Notes under the pieces: model-generated
Told to the model about the DNA's origin: nothing
Seen by the model: the letters and a program-made list of their open reading frames with translations, nothing else
The model's database searches: none
Position numbers and translations under genes: made by a program
Part shown: piece after piece, positions 54,435-62,899 of the stretch
Numbering within the stretch: the first letter of the stretch is position 1
Layout of the letters: each line of letters opens with the position of its first letter
Assembly: GCA_943846675.1 (NCBI GenBank)
Contig: OX044357.1
Location: 2,976,001 to 3,040,000 of the forward strand
Source: UBA987 sp002292105
GTDB lineage: Bacteria > Bacteroidota > Bacteroidia > NS11-12g > UBA9320
Direction of reading: 5' to 3'
DNA: 64,000 nucleotides

Positions 54435-56119
54435 TGAGAAAGAGTTTATTATTAAGCACCTTTCTTTTAATCGGTCTGATGGCTTTGGGTCAATCAGCTA
54501 CCCGACTTTGGCAAACATCAGGGTTGACCTTTCCGCATGGTTTTTATCCGTTCGAAGCTGATAACTCGGTTTTCTTTAACGCCTTTCATCCAAACAAAGG
54601 ATACCAATTATTCCAGTTAAAAGGTGATCGGTTAATTCAAGTTAGTTCGTTTAAGCAAAAACTGGAGAAAAAAGAGGACCCAGAAATTATTCAAGGTGCA
54701 CAAACCTCACATTACGCTTGGTTTAACAACCAATTGTACTTTTTCGCTGCAGGGAAAGGAATGAAGTCTGGCTTGTATTCCTATAGTTTTGGTAAACCAA
54801 GACTCGTGTACGGTTGTACATCGATGTCTAACGGTTACTTAAAAGACAAAACATTATCTACACAGGTTAGAGTTGCTTCTGGAGACAGTTTTCAACTTCA
54901 TCATATCATTATAGACAATTATCTAAAGGTTCGAAGATATAAGCTAGATCAAATAAATATTTGCTCGGATTTAGCCGTTTCAAACGGTAAAAATTATGGT
55001 GTCATAGATGGCGTTTTAGGCGAAATTGTGGTATCAGAACAAAGTGTTGACTTTTATGCCGTTTCTACTGATAACTACAACCTAAATCACATACAGAGTC
55101 TTCGTGCTGTAAAAAATGGATTGGCGTTTTTTGGGTATGAGAATGGGACACCACATGTGGCGACATTAGACGGAAACGGTAAAGTTTCGCAGTATGACTT
55201 CCCAGGCAATCGGTTTGGAAATCAACTTCATTGTGAACCATCGAATGACGGTTCTGCTTTAGGTGCATATTTTGTGCTACATAATCAAGACGTTACTTCC
55301 TTGATGGAAGTAAAAGTTGGCAAAAAACCCAGAGTCATTGAAGAAATGGAAGAAGGCATGGACATTACAGGTTCAACGCTTTTGAAAAAGCAAATGGTGC
55401 TGTCTATGGCCAATGGTTTCGAGTCGAATTTGTATCAAATCAATGGTCTTAGCTTGGTCAAACAAGAAATCCGGTACATTGATCACCCAAATTACGTAAC
55501 TCAGCTCAATGGGACATTGGCTTACGTTGCCAAAGAAAACAATCAGCCATACTTATTTGCTTCCAGCCCCTTACTACCTCCAAAAGTTGAATCGAGTAAC
55601 TTCTCTATTTTTAATTTTTGGCAAAAAGGCAGAGAGGTAGGCATGGTCAATGCAAAAAGTCAAAACAAAAGAGGTCGCTTACGTTATCGAATAATCTCCG
55701 GAAATGATGGTGATGTATTCCAAATCAATGCGTCCTCAGGCGTCATCCGCATAGATAATGCAAGAAACTTACGGAAAAACAAAAGCGGTAGCTTCAAGAT
55801 TCGCGTTCAAGTTTCAGAGAAAAACAAAGGGAGCAGTATAGCTACTGTTAGTTTCAAGGTGAATGAAGGAAAACCTTTTAGTCACTCCAATTTGCTTGAA
55901 ACACTTATGTTCTTCCCCGACTTTTCCAAAGCAAATACATTAACAACAACAAAGCTACCAGATGGTGAAACAGTGCTGGTTTATGACATAAAATTTAACA
56001 TGGTTGACTTATTGTTTATAGAGAACGGAGCAATAAAACTGCCTTCATATCCACCAGGATTGTACATACTAAATGTACGCAACAAAGAAAATCTATATCA
56101 AAAAATTGAATTACAATAA
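54434..56119 (+). CDS. Secreted protein with cadherin-like domain
   Basis: 561 residues. Signal peptide (cut after ALGQ). The first ~380 residues form repeated strand blocks with propeller character (LYFFAAGKGMKSGLYSY, AFFGYENGTPHVATL). A cadherin-like domain follows (about 400-475; RLRYRIISGNDGDVFQINA, GVIRIDNARNL). The last residues (PPGLYILNVRNKENLYQKIEL) resemble the end of a T9SS type A tail, but the NPxxD part is not clear. Unknown function; translationally coupled to anmK and to the dehydrogenase. Confidence 0.68.
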   Translation: MRKSLLLSTFLLIGLMALGQSATRLWQTSGLTFPHGFYPFEADNSVFFNAFHPNKGYQLFQLKGDRLIQVSSFKQKLEKKEDPEIIQGAQTSHYAWFNNQLYFFAAGKGMKSGLYSYSFGKPRLVYGCTSMSNGYLKDKTLSTQVRVASGDSFQLHHIIIDNYLKVRRYKLDQINICSDLAVSNGKNYGVIDGVLGEIVVSEQSVDFYAVSTDNYNLNHIQSLRAVKNGLAFFGYENGTPHVATLDGNGKVSQYDFPGNRFGNQLHCEPSNDGSALGAYFVLHNQDVTSLMEVKVGKKPRVIEEMEEGMDITGSTLLKKQMVLSMANGFESNLYQINGLSLVKQEIRYIDHPNYVTQLNGTLAYVAKENNQPYLFASSPLLPPKVESSNFSIFNFWQKGREVGMVNAKSQNKRGRLRYRIISGNDGDVFQINASSGVIRIDNARNLRKNKSGSFKIRVQVSEKNKGSSIATVSFKVNEGKPFSHSNLLETLMFFPDFSKANTLTTTKLPDGETVLVYDIKFNMVDLLFIENGAIKLPSYPPGLYILNVRNKENLYQKIELQ

Positions 56120-57366
56120 TGGAAGATTTATTAAAGAAGTTTGAGAACAAAAAGCCGGAAATAATATTCGAATGGAACGACGATATTACAGACGCAAGAG
56201 GTTGGTTGGTTATTAATTCTTTAAAGAATGGATCAGCAGGCGGTGGAACACGAATGCGTGTTGGCCTAGATAAGCGAGAAGTAGAATCATTAGCCAAAAC
56301 AATGGAAATTAAGTTTTCTGTAAGCGGTCCTTCTATCGGAGGAGCTAAGTCAGGAATTAATTTTGACCCAACTGATCCACGCAAGCAAGGCGTGTTAGAA
56401 CGTTGGTATGCGGCTATTGCACCATTGTTAAAAACCTATTACGGTACAGGTGGTGATATGAATGTAGATCAAAACCATGAAGTAATTCCAATCTTGGCGA
56501 AACACGGCATCCTTCACCCACAGCAAGGAACTGTTAACGGTCATTTCAAAGACTATACATCTGAAGAAAAATTACAAGCTGTAGAACGTTTGCGCACAGG
56601 TATCTTGTTAGAAATGGAAGACGAGCGTTTTACGCCTTCTTTAGAACAAAAATATACTATCGGCGACCTAGCTACAGGTTGGGGCGTTGCGGAAGCTGTA
56701 AGACATTATTACGGCATCTGGGGTGGAATGATGAACCACAAACGTGCCATCATTCAAGGTTGGGGTAACGTAGCAGCTGCCGCAGCTTTTTACCTTGCTA
56801 AAAATGGTGTTGCCGTAGTTGGTATCATCGACAAAAACGGCGGGTTAATAAACGAAAAAGGATTTACGTTAGAAGAAATCACTGACCTGTTTATACACCG
56901 TGACGGAAACAAACTAAAAGCGGATAACATGTTGTCGTTTGAAGAAGTAAACGATCGTATTTGGAAGCTTAAATCGGAAATTTTCATTCCTGGTGCTGGA
57001 TCACGCTTAGTGACCGAGCAAAATGTGAAAGACATGATTGACGGTGGTATGGAGGTAATTTCTTGTGGTGCGAATGTTCCGTTTGCCGACAAAGAAATCT
57101 TTATGGGTCCAATTTCGAAACTTGCCGATGACAATATTGCTGTAATCCCTGATTTCATTGCAAATTGCGGGATGGCGCGCGTTTTTGCATACCTCCAAAC
57201 AAGAGACTGCATAGTTAAGGACGTAAACATACTGTTAGATGCTTCTGAAATTATAGAAAGAGCGATGATTAAGGTGCATCAATTCAATAACAAGCCTACA
57301 GGTATAAGTGCCAAGGCACTTGAACTGAGCATCATGACTGTGATGAAAGGTGAGGCTACCGCCTAA
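56119..57366 (+). CDS. Glu/Leu/Phe/Val-type amino acid dehydrogenase
   Basis: 415 residues. The catalytic Lys is K77 in GGAKSGI, the GGGTRMRVG block binds substrate and IQGWGNVAAAAA is the NAD(P)-binding motif. These enzymes deaminate an amino acid to the 2-oxo acid; the substrate is not certain, though glutamate or branched-chain acids are the usual cases. It overlaps the previous gene by one base. Confidence 0.87.
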   Translation: MEDLLKKFENKKPEIIFEWNDDITDARGWLVINSLKNGSAGGGTRMRVGLDKREVESLAKTMEIKFSVSGPSIGGAKSGINFDPTDPRKQGVLERWYAAIAPLLKTYYGTGGDMNVDQNHEVIPILAKHGILHPQQGTVNGHFKDYTSEEKLQAVERLRTGILLEMEDERFTPSLEQKYTIGDLATGWGVAEAVRHYYGIWGGMMNHKRAIIQGWGNVAAAAAFYLAKNGVAVVGIIDKNGGLINEKGFTLEEITDLFIHRDGNKLKADNMLSFEEVNDRIWKLKSEIFIPGAGSRLVTEQNVKDMIDGGMEVISCGANVPFADKEIFMGPISKLADDNIAVIPDFIANCGMARVFAYLQTRDCIVKDVNILLDASEIIERAMIKVHQFNNKPTGISAKALELSIMTVMKGEATA

Positions 57367-57375
57367 ACCGACATA

Positions 57376-58851
57376 TTGAAAAGAAATTCATCATACGAAC
57401 CTCTGGTTTATGCAGTTCTGATTTGTGCAGGCGTCGTCTTTGGACTTTTCTGGAACAAGTTGGTGCATAAAGATGCGCTGAATGCAGATACCAAAATAGA
57501 GCAAGTCATTGGCCTGGTAGAAAGTGAGTATGTCGACTCCGTTTCGCAACCCGAGATTGAAGAGAAGGCAATTCGAGAGTTATTGTCTTCTTTTGACCCA
57601 CACTCTGTTTATATACCATACAAATACGTTGAAACCGCCAGTCAAGACCTAAAAGGCGGGTTTGATGGGATTGGAATTGAGTTTTTCATGCACAACGACA
57701 CGGCAAATGTGGTACGCGTGCTTAAAGACGGACCAGCTAAAAAAGCTGGAATTCAACCTGGGGATCGCATTCTTTTTGTTGACACCTTGTCGTTAATTGG
57801 CATGTCAAATGCCGAAATTATTAACGCAATAAAGGGGCGTAAAAACACCTCGTTTGTCGGTACGATATACAGGCCATTCACAGGTAAAACCATTGAACAA
57901 ACCATTGAACGTGGGACGGTTAAAACGCCGAGCGTCTATGCGAGTTTGATAGACGAGCAAACCGCTTATGTTAAAATCGAACACTTCGCAGAAAAAACCC
58001 ATACCGAATTTGTGTCGCAGGTTAAGACGCTACTCAAGGGGAAAAACATCAAATACATGGTGCTTGACTTAAGAAATAACCCAGGTGGTTATTTGCAAAC
58101 TGCGATTAGCCTTTTAAACGAATTTGTTGACGGCAATGATGTGTTGGCTTACACGCAATCAAAATCTGGCAAAAGACGCGAATACAAGGCCACAAAAGGC
58201 GGTCTTTGCGCCGACTTGGAATTGGCCTGTTTGGTAAACAATCGTTCGGCATCAGCCAGTGAAATTGTTTCTGGCGCTATACAAGATTTGGATCGCGGCG
58301 TGGTATTAGGTAGTCGGACATACGGAAAAGGGCTTGTTCAAGAAACCTTTCAGCTTACCGATGGCTCACAAATAAGGCTCACTGTGTCCAGGTATTACAT
58401 CCCTTCTGGAAGATCCATTCAAAAACCTTATAACGATGAAGGTTACCAAGAACTTGACTCCCAAGAACTTAAAAAAGTTGGGATTCAATACGAAACGAAA
58501 AATGGAAGGCTGGTCAAAAGCGAAGGTGGGATTACACCTGATATTTCAATGCCCATTGAGACCTATGAAAATTATGTAAAAACCAGCACCTATGCAGCTC
58601 AACTTATCGATATTCATGTCGATAATTGGTTAGCAATGACGCCTAATAATTGGACCAAGAGTAACAAGGTAAGTGCCCAAATATCAAAAACGCTTCAAGA
58701 TTCAACAGATTACTACCAAGCTGTGAAGAACAGACTGGTTTACCAATTATTTGGAATAGAAGTAGCCTACGCGCAAAATGTACATACCGACAAAACCATA
58801 CTACGTGCAGTTACCGAGTTACGCGAACCGACGGTATTACTCAATCCCTAA
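57376..58851 (+). CDS. S41-family C-terminal processing protease
   Basis: 491 residues from a TTG start. A single N-terminal membrane segment (about 9-25) anchors or exports it. PDZ domain about 85-165 (GDRILFVD), then the catalytic domain with LDLRNNPGG, Ser in NRSASASE and Lys in TYGKGLVQ. It processes periplasmic proteins. Only 9 bp separate it from the dehydrogenase gene. Its 3' end overlaps the convergent lipoprotein gene. Confidence 0.9.
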   Translation: MKRNSSYEPLVYAVLICAGVVFGLFWNKLVHKDALNADTKIEQVIGLVESEYVDSVSQPEIEEKAIRELLSSFDPHSVYIPYKYVETASQDLKGGFDGIGIEFFMHNDTANVVRVLKDGPAKKAGIQPGDRILFVDTLSLIGMSNAEIINAIKGRKNTSFVGTIYRPFTGKTIEQTIERGTVKTPSVYASLIDEQTAYVKIEHFAEKTHTEFVSQVKTLLKGKNIKYMVLDLRNNPGGYLQTAISLLNEFVDGNDVLAYTQSKSGKRREYKATKGGLCADLELACLVNNRSASASEIVSGAIQDLDRGVVLGSRTYGKGLVQETFQLTDGSQIRLTVSRYYIPSGRSIQKPYNDEGYQELDSQELKKVGIQYETKNGRLVKSEGGITPDISMPIETYENYVKTSTYAAQLIDIHVDNWLAMTPNNWTKSNKVSAQISKTLQDSTDYYQAVKNRLVYQLFGIEVAYAQNVHTDKTILRAVTELREPTVLLNP

Positions 58852-59037
58852 CGCTTTTTTTACGGAATCCATGCGTTCTTGATCCGATTTTAATTGGTCA
58901 TCCACGTCTTCCATTTTTATCTCTTTGTCTTCAGAAACCGCTGAATTAGGCTCCTCTTGTGTTTGTTTAGGTGTTGATGAACAAGCAACAAACAGCGCCG
59001 TAAACGCAATCAACGAGAATAAGTGCTTTACTTTCAT
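58837..59037 (-). CDS. Small acidic lipoprotein
   Basis: 66 residues from ATG at 59037. Lipobox LFVAC, then a short charged helix-forming tail (MEDVDDQLKSDQERMDSVKKALG). Such small lipoproteins are common envelope components with unknown roles. Overlaps the S41 protease 3' end by 15 bp on the opposite strand. Confidence 0.6.
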   Translation of the reverse strand: MKVKHLFSLIAFTALFVACSSTPKQTQEEPNSAVSEDKEIKMEDVDDQLKSDQERMDSVKKALGIE

Positions 59038-59052
59038 CTCTCGAAAATGCAC

Positions 59053-59082
59053 AAAAAAAAGGTGTAGTAAACTACACCTTTT
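59053..59082 (-). terminator. Intrinsic terminator of the Ala/Glu-rich lipoprotein gene
   Basis: GGTGTAGT with ACTACACC forms an 8-bp stem with a tight loop; on the minus strand it is followed by a T8 run. It lies just past the stop of the gene at 59103. Confidence 0.8.
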
Positions 59083-59102
59083 GATAATTAATTCTTTTAG
59101 GA

Positions 59103-59396
59103 TTAGTGACCTGCTCCTTCAGCAGCTTCTTTCATGTCTTCAACGCCATCTTTAACGTCTTCGATCATTTCTTCTCCTTCAGCTTTAACTTCGCCAGCAG
59201 TTTCTTCTGCTGCATCTTTCATGTCAGTAGCTGCATCTTTCATGTCCGTAGTTGCTTCTTCCATTTTGTCGGCTGCATTTTGGTCATCAGTTGCTTCAGT
59301 TTCTGCTGATTTGTCTTCTTCAGTTGTTGCTGCGTTGTTGCAAGCTACAAACGTGAAAAGAGTAACGATTGCTAATAAAGATAATACTTTTTTCAT
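59103..59396 (-). CDS. Ala/Glu-rich small lipoprotein
   Basis: 97 residues. Lipobox FVAC at about residues 16-19. The mature part is low-complexity, Ala, Glu, Asp and Met/Thr-rich, with repeated DMKDAATDMKDAA units, and should be an amphipathic helix or coiled coil like Lpp-type spacers. Has its own promoter box (59438-59431) and terminator, so it is probably a monocistronic, well-expressed gene. Confidence 0.75.
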   Translation of the reverse strand: MKKVLSLLAIVTLFTFVACNNAATTEEDKSAETEATDDQNAADKMEEATTDMKDAATDMKDAAEETAGEVKAEGEEMIEDVKDGVEDMKEAAEGAGH

Positions 59397-59430
59397 TTTT
59401 CGAATTTTTAGGTACTTTTAAAATAGTCGA

Positions 59431-59438
59431 CAAATATA
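59431..59438 (-). promoter_or_regulatory. Bacteroidota -7 box (TATATTTG) of the Ala/Glu-rich lipoprotein gene
   Basis: Minus-strand TATATTTG 34 nt upstream of the ATG at 59396; leader about 28 nt. Confidence 0.55.
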
Positions 59439-59469
59439 AAAAATTGAACGAATTAAAACAGTTGCATAA

Positions 59470-60774
59470 TTATTTTTTTCTAAAAAAGATACTTATCGGA
59501 ACACCAGTAAAATCGAAGTGTTCACGTAATTGATTCTCGATAAATCTCTTGTATGCATCACCCACATATTGAGGTAAATTACAGAAAAACGCAAAGCTCA
59601 TTTTGCGCGTCTTAATTTGTGTTACGTATTTTATTTTGATGTACTTACCTTTTTTAGCAGGAGGTGGTGTTTCTTTAATAATCTCCAACATTACGTCGTT
59701 CAATTTAGAGGTAGAAACGTGTTTCTGAGTGTTCTTATACACAGTGATAGCAGTCTCTACAGCCTTAAACACGCGTTGTTTAGTTAGTGCAGAAACAAAG
59801 ACGATTGGCACATCTGTGAACGGTGCAATCTTCTCATGAATTTCCTCGATATAGTATTTTGTTGACTTGTGATCCTTCTCAACTAAATCCCATTTATTAA
59901 CCAAAATGACAATCCCTTTTCCGTTCTTCGCTGCAAGGCTAAACAGGTTCACGTCTTGTGATTCCAAGCCAATTGTCGCATCAATAATGAGCAAAACGAC
60001 GTCACTGGATTCAATCGCTTTTATACTACGCATAACGCTATAGAACTCAACATTATCCATTGTTTTACCCTTCTTACGCACTCCAGCGGTATCAACAAGG
60101 GTAAAATCCATTCCATATGCGGAATATCTTGTGTCAATTGTATCACGTGTGGTGCCGGCAATATCAGTCACAATATTTCTTTCTTCACCCAGTAAAACAT
60201 TACACAGTGAACTTTTACCAACGTTTGGTCTTCCAATGAGGGACAAACGCGGTAACTCATTTTCGTCTTGTTCTATCTCGGGTGGCAATAACTCCAAGAT
60301 AGCATCCATAAGTTCACCAGTGCCACTTCCAGATATGGAAGAAATTGGATAGATGTTCTCATATCCAAGGCTATAAAACACGTTAGACATGATCAATCGC
60401 TCGTTATTGTCTACTTTATTGACAGCGAGCAATACGGGTTTTTTTGTTTTCCGTAAAAATCGAGCAAAACTCTCATCTAAATCAGTGACGTCGGTTGTAA
60501 CATCCACCATGAAAATGAGCACATCAGCTTCGGATATAGCAATTTCTACTTGGTCTCGGATCGACTTTTCAAAAACATCGTTCGAGTTTACTACATACCC
60601 ACCGGTATCAATAATGGTGAATTCTCGGTTACCCCAATCGGTAGTCCCATAGTGTCGGTCACGTGTTACTCCTGATGAGTCATCCACAATGGCCTTACGT
60701 TCGCCTTGTAATCGATTAAAAATGGTCGATTTCCCAACGTTGGGTCTCCCAACGATAGCTACAATTCCAGACAT
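59470..60774 (-). CDS. der: Ribosome biogenesis GTPase Der
   Basis: 434 residues with two tandem G domains: GRPNVGKST at residues 8-16 and GRPNVGKSS near 180, each with NKxD motifs (NKVD, NKWD). A KH-like domain closes the protein. Der is needed for 50S assembly. It lies 57 bp downstream of era on the same strand. Confidence 0.96.
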   Translation of the reverse strand: MSGIVAIVGRPNVGKSTIFNRLQGERKAIVDDSSGVTRDRHYGTTDWGNREFTIIDTGGYVVNSNDVFEKSIRDQVEIAISEADVLIFMVDVTTDVTDLDESFARFLRKTKKPVLLAVNKVDNNERLIMSNVFYSLGYENIYPISSISGSGTGELMDAILELLPPEIEQDENELPRLSLIGRPNVGKSSLCNVLLGEERNIVTDIAGTTRDTIDTRYSAYGMDFTLVDTAGVRKKGKTMDNVEFYSVMRSIKAIESSDVVLLIIDATIGLESQDVNLFSLAAKNGKGIVILVNKWDLVEKDHKSTKYYIEEIHEKIAPFTDVPIVFVSALTKQRVFKAVETAITVYKNTQKHVSTSKLNDVMLEIIKETPPPAKKGKYIKIKYVTQIKTRKMSFAFFCNLPQYVGDAYKRFIENQLREHFDFTGVPISIFFRKK

Positions 60775-60831
60775 ATTTGTATTTGTTCTTTATCTGATTT
60801 ACAGTTGAATGCAAACCAGTGTTGTATTAAA

Positions 60832-61719
60832 TTAATTTTTCTTATACCCGAATCTTCTTAGTTGGGTATCGTTGTCGCGCCACTTTTCACGTACTTTAAC
60901 GAAGAGTTCTAAAAACACTTTTCGATCTAAAAATTTCTCCATATCTCGTCGTGCTTCCGAACCAATCCTTTTTAACCCTAGGCCACGTTTTCCAATAATG
61001 ATCACTTTCTGAGAATCTCTTTCGCAATAAATTATCGCAGAAATCTTGATTAACGTTTTCTTTTGCTTGAATTCGTCTACCACAACTTCTATGCTGTAAG
61101 GTATTTCTTGCTGATAGTGTGTCAACAGTTTTTCTCTAATCATTTCAGCACAAAAGAAACGCTCATTTCTATCGGTCAGTTGATCTTCGGGATAGTACGG
61201 CGGATGTTCAGGGCAGTAGTCATACAACATGCCCAACAACCCTTGTACGTTAAAGCCACGAAGCGCAGATAAAATGATGGTTTCGTCCGACTTTATCTTC
61301 GACTGAAACTCTTCCATCACCTCTTTTACCATGTCTTGATCAGACTCATCAATTTTATTGAGTGCTAAAATTTTAGGGCAATCCGCTTTGTTTATTTGTT
61401 CAATAACATCGTCGTGCAACTTCGGGCTAGTCATATCAATAAGAACGACTAAAATATCTGCATCATTAATGCTTTCCTTGACAGCCACCATCATGGCTTC
61501 TTGAAGTTTATACGCCGGATTAATAATTCCGGGCGTATCAGAAAAAACCATTTGGCAATCATCCTGATTGTGTATGCCAATAATACGGTGCCTTGTTGTT
61601 TGGGCCTTCGGATTAGTGATGGCTAATTTTTGACCCAAAATGGCATTCAATAAGGTTGACTTACCTGCGTTAGGTTTGCCTATTATACTAATGAATCCGG
61701 CTTTCTTGATGTCTGACAT
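60832..61719 (-). CDS. era: GTPase Era
   Basis: 295 residues from ATG at 61719; the longer frame to 61803 adds residues not seen in Era. GKPNAGKST at 14-22, DTPG and NKID are the GTPase motifs, and a KH domain (IIGKRGLGLKRIG) binds 16S rRNA. It is the first gene of the era-der pair, beginning next to the tRNA-like array. Confidence 0.95.
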   Translation of the reverse strand: MSDIKKAGFISIIGKPNAGKSTLLNAILGQKLAITNPKAQTTRHRIIGIHNQDDCQMVFSDTPGIINPAYKLQEAMMVAVKESINDADILVVLIDMTSPKLHDDVIEQINKADCPKILALNKIDESDQDMVKEVMEEFQSKIKSDETIILSALRGFNVQGLLGMLYDYCPEHPPYYPEDQLTDRNERFFCAEMIREKLLTHYQQEIPYSIEVVVDEFKQKKTLIKISAIIYCERDSQKVIIIGKRGLGLKRIGSEARRDMEKFLDRKVFLELFVKVREKWRDNDTQLRRFGYKKN

Positions 61720-61826
61720 AAAGTGCAAAGGTCGTTTAATTTTTGTTCTGGAAATCACAATCCCAAAACAAAAAGAAAAAAGGTCTGGATTTATTAAAAT
61801 CACGACTTATCTTTGCCGTCCGAAAT

Positions 61827-61895
61827 CGCGGGATGGAGCAGTCCAAATCCGGTTTCAATGGCTCATATCCGCCAGTTGGCGGACATAGGTTCGAG
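61827..61895 (+). repeat. tRNA-fMet-like unit 1 (degenerate)
   Basis: Shares AAATCGCGGGATGGAGCAGT with the 5' half of the true tRNA and CATAGGTTCGAG with its T-arm. The anticodon arm is replaced by ATA plus TCCGCCAGTTGGCGGA (61868-61883). The 3' T-stem and acceptor strand are missing, so no tRNA can fold. Unit 2 begins 142 bp later. Confidence 0.8.
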
Positions 61896-61968
61896 AAAAA
61901 GAAATTAAGTCGGAAGACTAAAAGACATAAAGGAGGAACGACAAAGTTGAAACTCCAAAAGAGTAAAT

Positions 61969-62031
61969 CGCGGGATGTGTCAGTAAAGCACATCGGGCTC
62001 ATATCCGCCAGCTGGCGGACACAGGTTCGAG
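61969..62031 (+). repeat. tRNA-fMet-like unit 2 (degenerate)
   Basis: Starts CGCGGGATG; the D-arm position is a new stem GATGTG/CACATC with a 9-nt loop. Then CGGGCTCATA, the palindrome TCCGCCAGCTGGCGGA (62004-62019) and CAGGTTCGAG. It is followed by a CGATAAAGATTAAAT spacer shared with unit 3. Confidence 0.8.
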
Positions 62032-62046
62032 CGATAAAGATTAAAT

Positions 62047-62110
62047 CGCGGGATGTTTTAGAAGTGAAACATCGGGACTCATATCCGCCAACTGGCGGAT
62101 AAGGTTCGAG
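62047..62110 (+). repeat. tRNA-fMet-like unit 3 (degenerate)
   Basis: Starts CGCGGGATG; its stem is GATGTTT/AAACATC with an 8-nt loop, so both sides changed together relative to unit 2. Palindrome TCCGCCAACTGGCGGA at 62084-62099, then AAGGTTCGAG. The spacer CGAGAAAGATTAAAT leads into the real tRNA, giving a 78-79 bp period. Confidence 0.8.
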
Positions 62111-62125
62111 CGAGAAAGATTAAAT

Positions 62126-62197
<72 letters not shown>

Positions 62198-62203
62198 CAA
62201 CAA

Positions 62204-62228
62204 CCCTCAGGTAACTGGGGGTTTTTTT
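62204..62228 (+). terminator. Terminator after tRNA-fMet
   Basis: CCCTCAG and CTGGGGG pair around a GTAA loop and are followed by seven T residues. It would end transcription running through the tRNA-like array and the tRNA. Confidence 0.85.
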
Positions 62229-62507
62229 ATGCCCTGAAATATGGCTGACTTCTATATTTCTACCCAAATCTAACAAAACTGTCAGTAAAACTGTCAGTAA
62301 AAACTCAAAAAAAGTCAGATTAATTTTCAGCTTTAACGACCCCCTAACCGATATAAAAATCACTTTCCTATTTGGGGTGGGCATTGCAAAACAGCCTATA
62401 ACCCAATGATTCTGTGAGAGTGATATCCAAATAGCTGTTAGTCAATGAATTTGGTGTATTCCATGGCCATAGTTTGTCAGGAAGGTAGAACTACCTGTGA
62501 GGTAACC
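62229..62507. other. Non-coding stretch after the tRNA, with a 12-bp tandem repeat
   Basis: No convincing gene was found. Two copies of AAAACTGTCAGT lie at 62275-62298. The segment between a tRNA and broken mobile DNA would suit an integrated-element border, but no integrase gene or matching att repeat of the tRNA 3' end is present. Confidence 0.5.
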
Positions 62508-62733
62508 CTAAGTCTGACTGTATTCACCATGTTTTATCCTTTTAATCAATTTTTTATCAATGAGTTTATTTAACAAATCTGTTAATGTACGCTGTTTAAT
62601 ACCCAACGAAGTTGCCAAAGGTTGAATCTCAGCTCGTTTAAATGTCCCTTTTGTTTTAACCCAATCATATAGCTCCTGTTGAATAACATTTAATTTGTTC
62701 GATTCCTTATTTAATTGGATAGAACGATGAAAC
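62508..62733 (-). pseudogene. C-terminal fragment of a mobile-element replication-type protein
   Basis: About 75 residues end at the TAG at 62508-62510. They form a winged-helix-like domain (QQELYDWVKTKGTFKRAE, LGIKQRTLTDLLNKLI, KKLIKRIKHGEY), similar by eye to the C-terminus of DUF3987/primase-like proteins of integrative elements. The upstream part is cut off by the IS21 left end near 62734. The family assignment is tentative. Confidence 0.5.
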
Positions 62734-62844
62734 TGACCAGTGTAAACCGTTTTATATTGACCAGGGTAAACCGGTCAAAGTGACCACCCTAAACCGGACG
62801 AAACTGACCAGGGTAAACCGGAGTAAACTGACCACCCTTTAAGG
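62734..62844 (+). repeat. Five terminal repeats of the IS21-family element
   Basis: Units of the form TGACCA(GGG or CCC)TAAACCGG begin at 62734, 62758, 62781, 62805 and 62829; the first and last are imperfect. GGG and CCC alternate in units 2 to 5. They are the likely IstA binding sites. Confidence 0.8.
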
Positions 62845-62899
62845 CTTCATTTTTTGGCTGTTGGTTAAACAGCATATTGCTTTCTAATACGGAGAGCAA

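Noticed and set aside
61743..62102. 119-residue plus-strand frame across the tRNA-like units
   Set aside because: It only exists because the repeats lack stops in that frame; its composition follows the repeat.
61827..62110. CRISPR array
   Set aside because: Units are tRNA-like with conserved spacers and hairpins; no distinct spacers and no cas genes are present.
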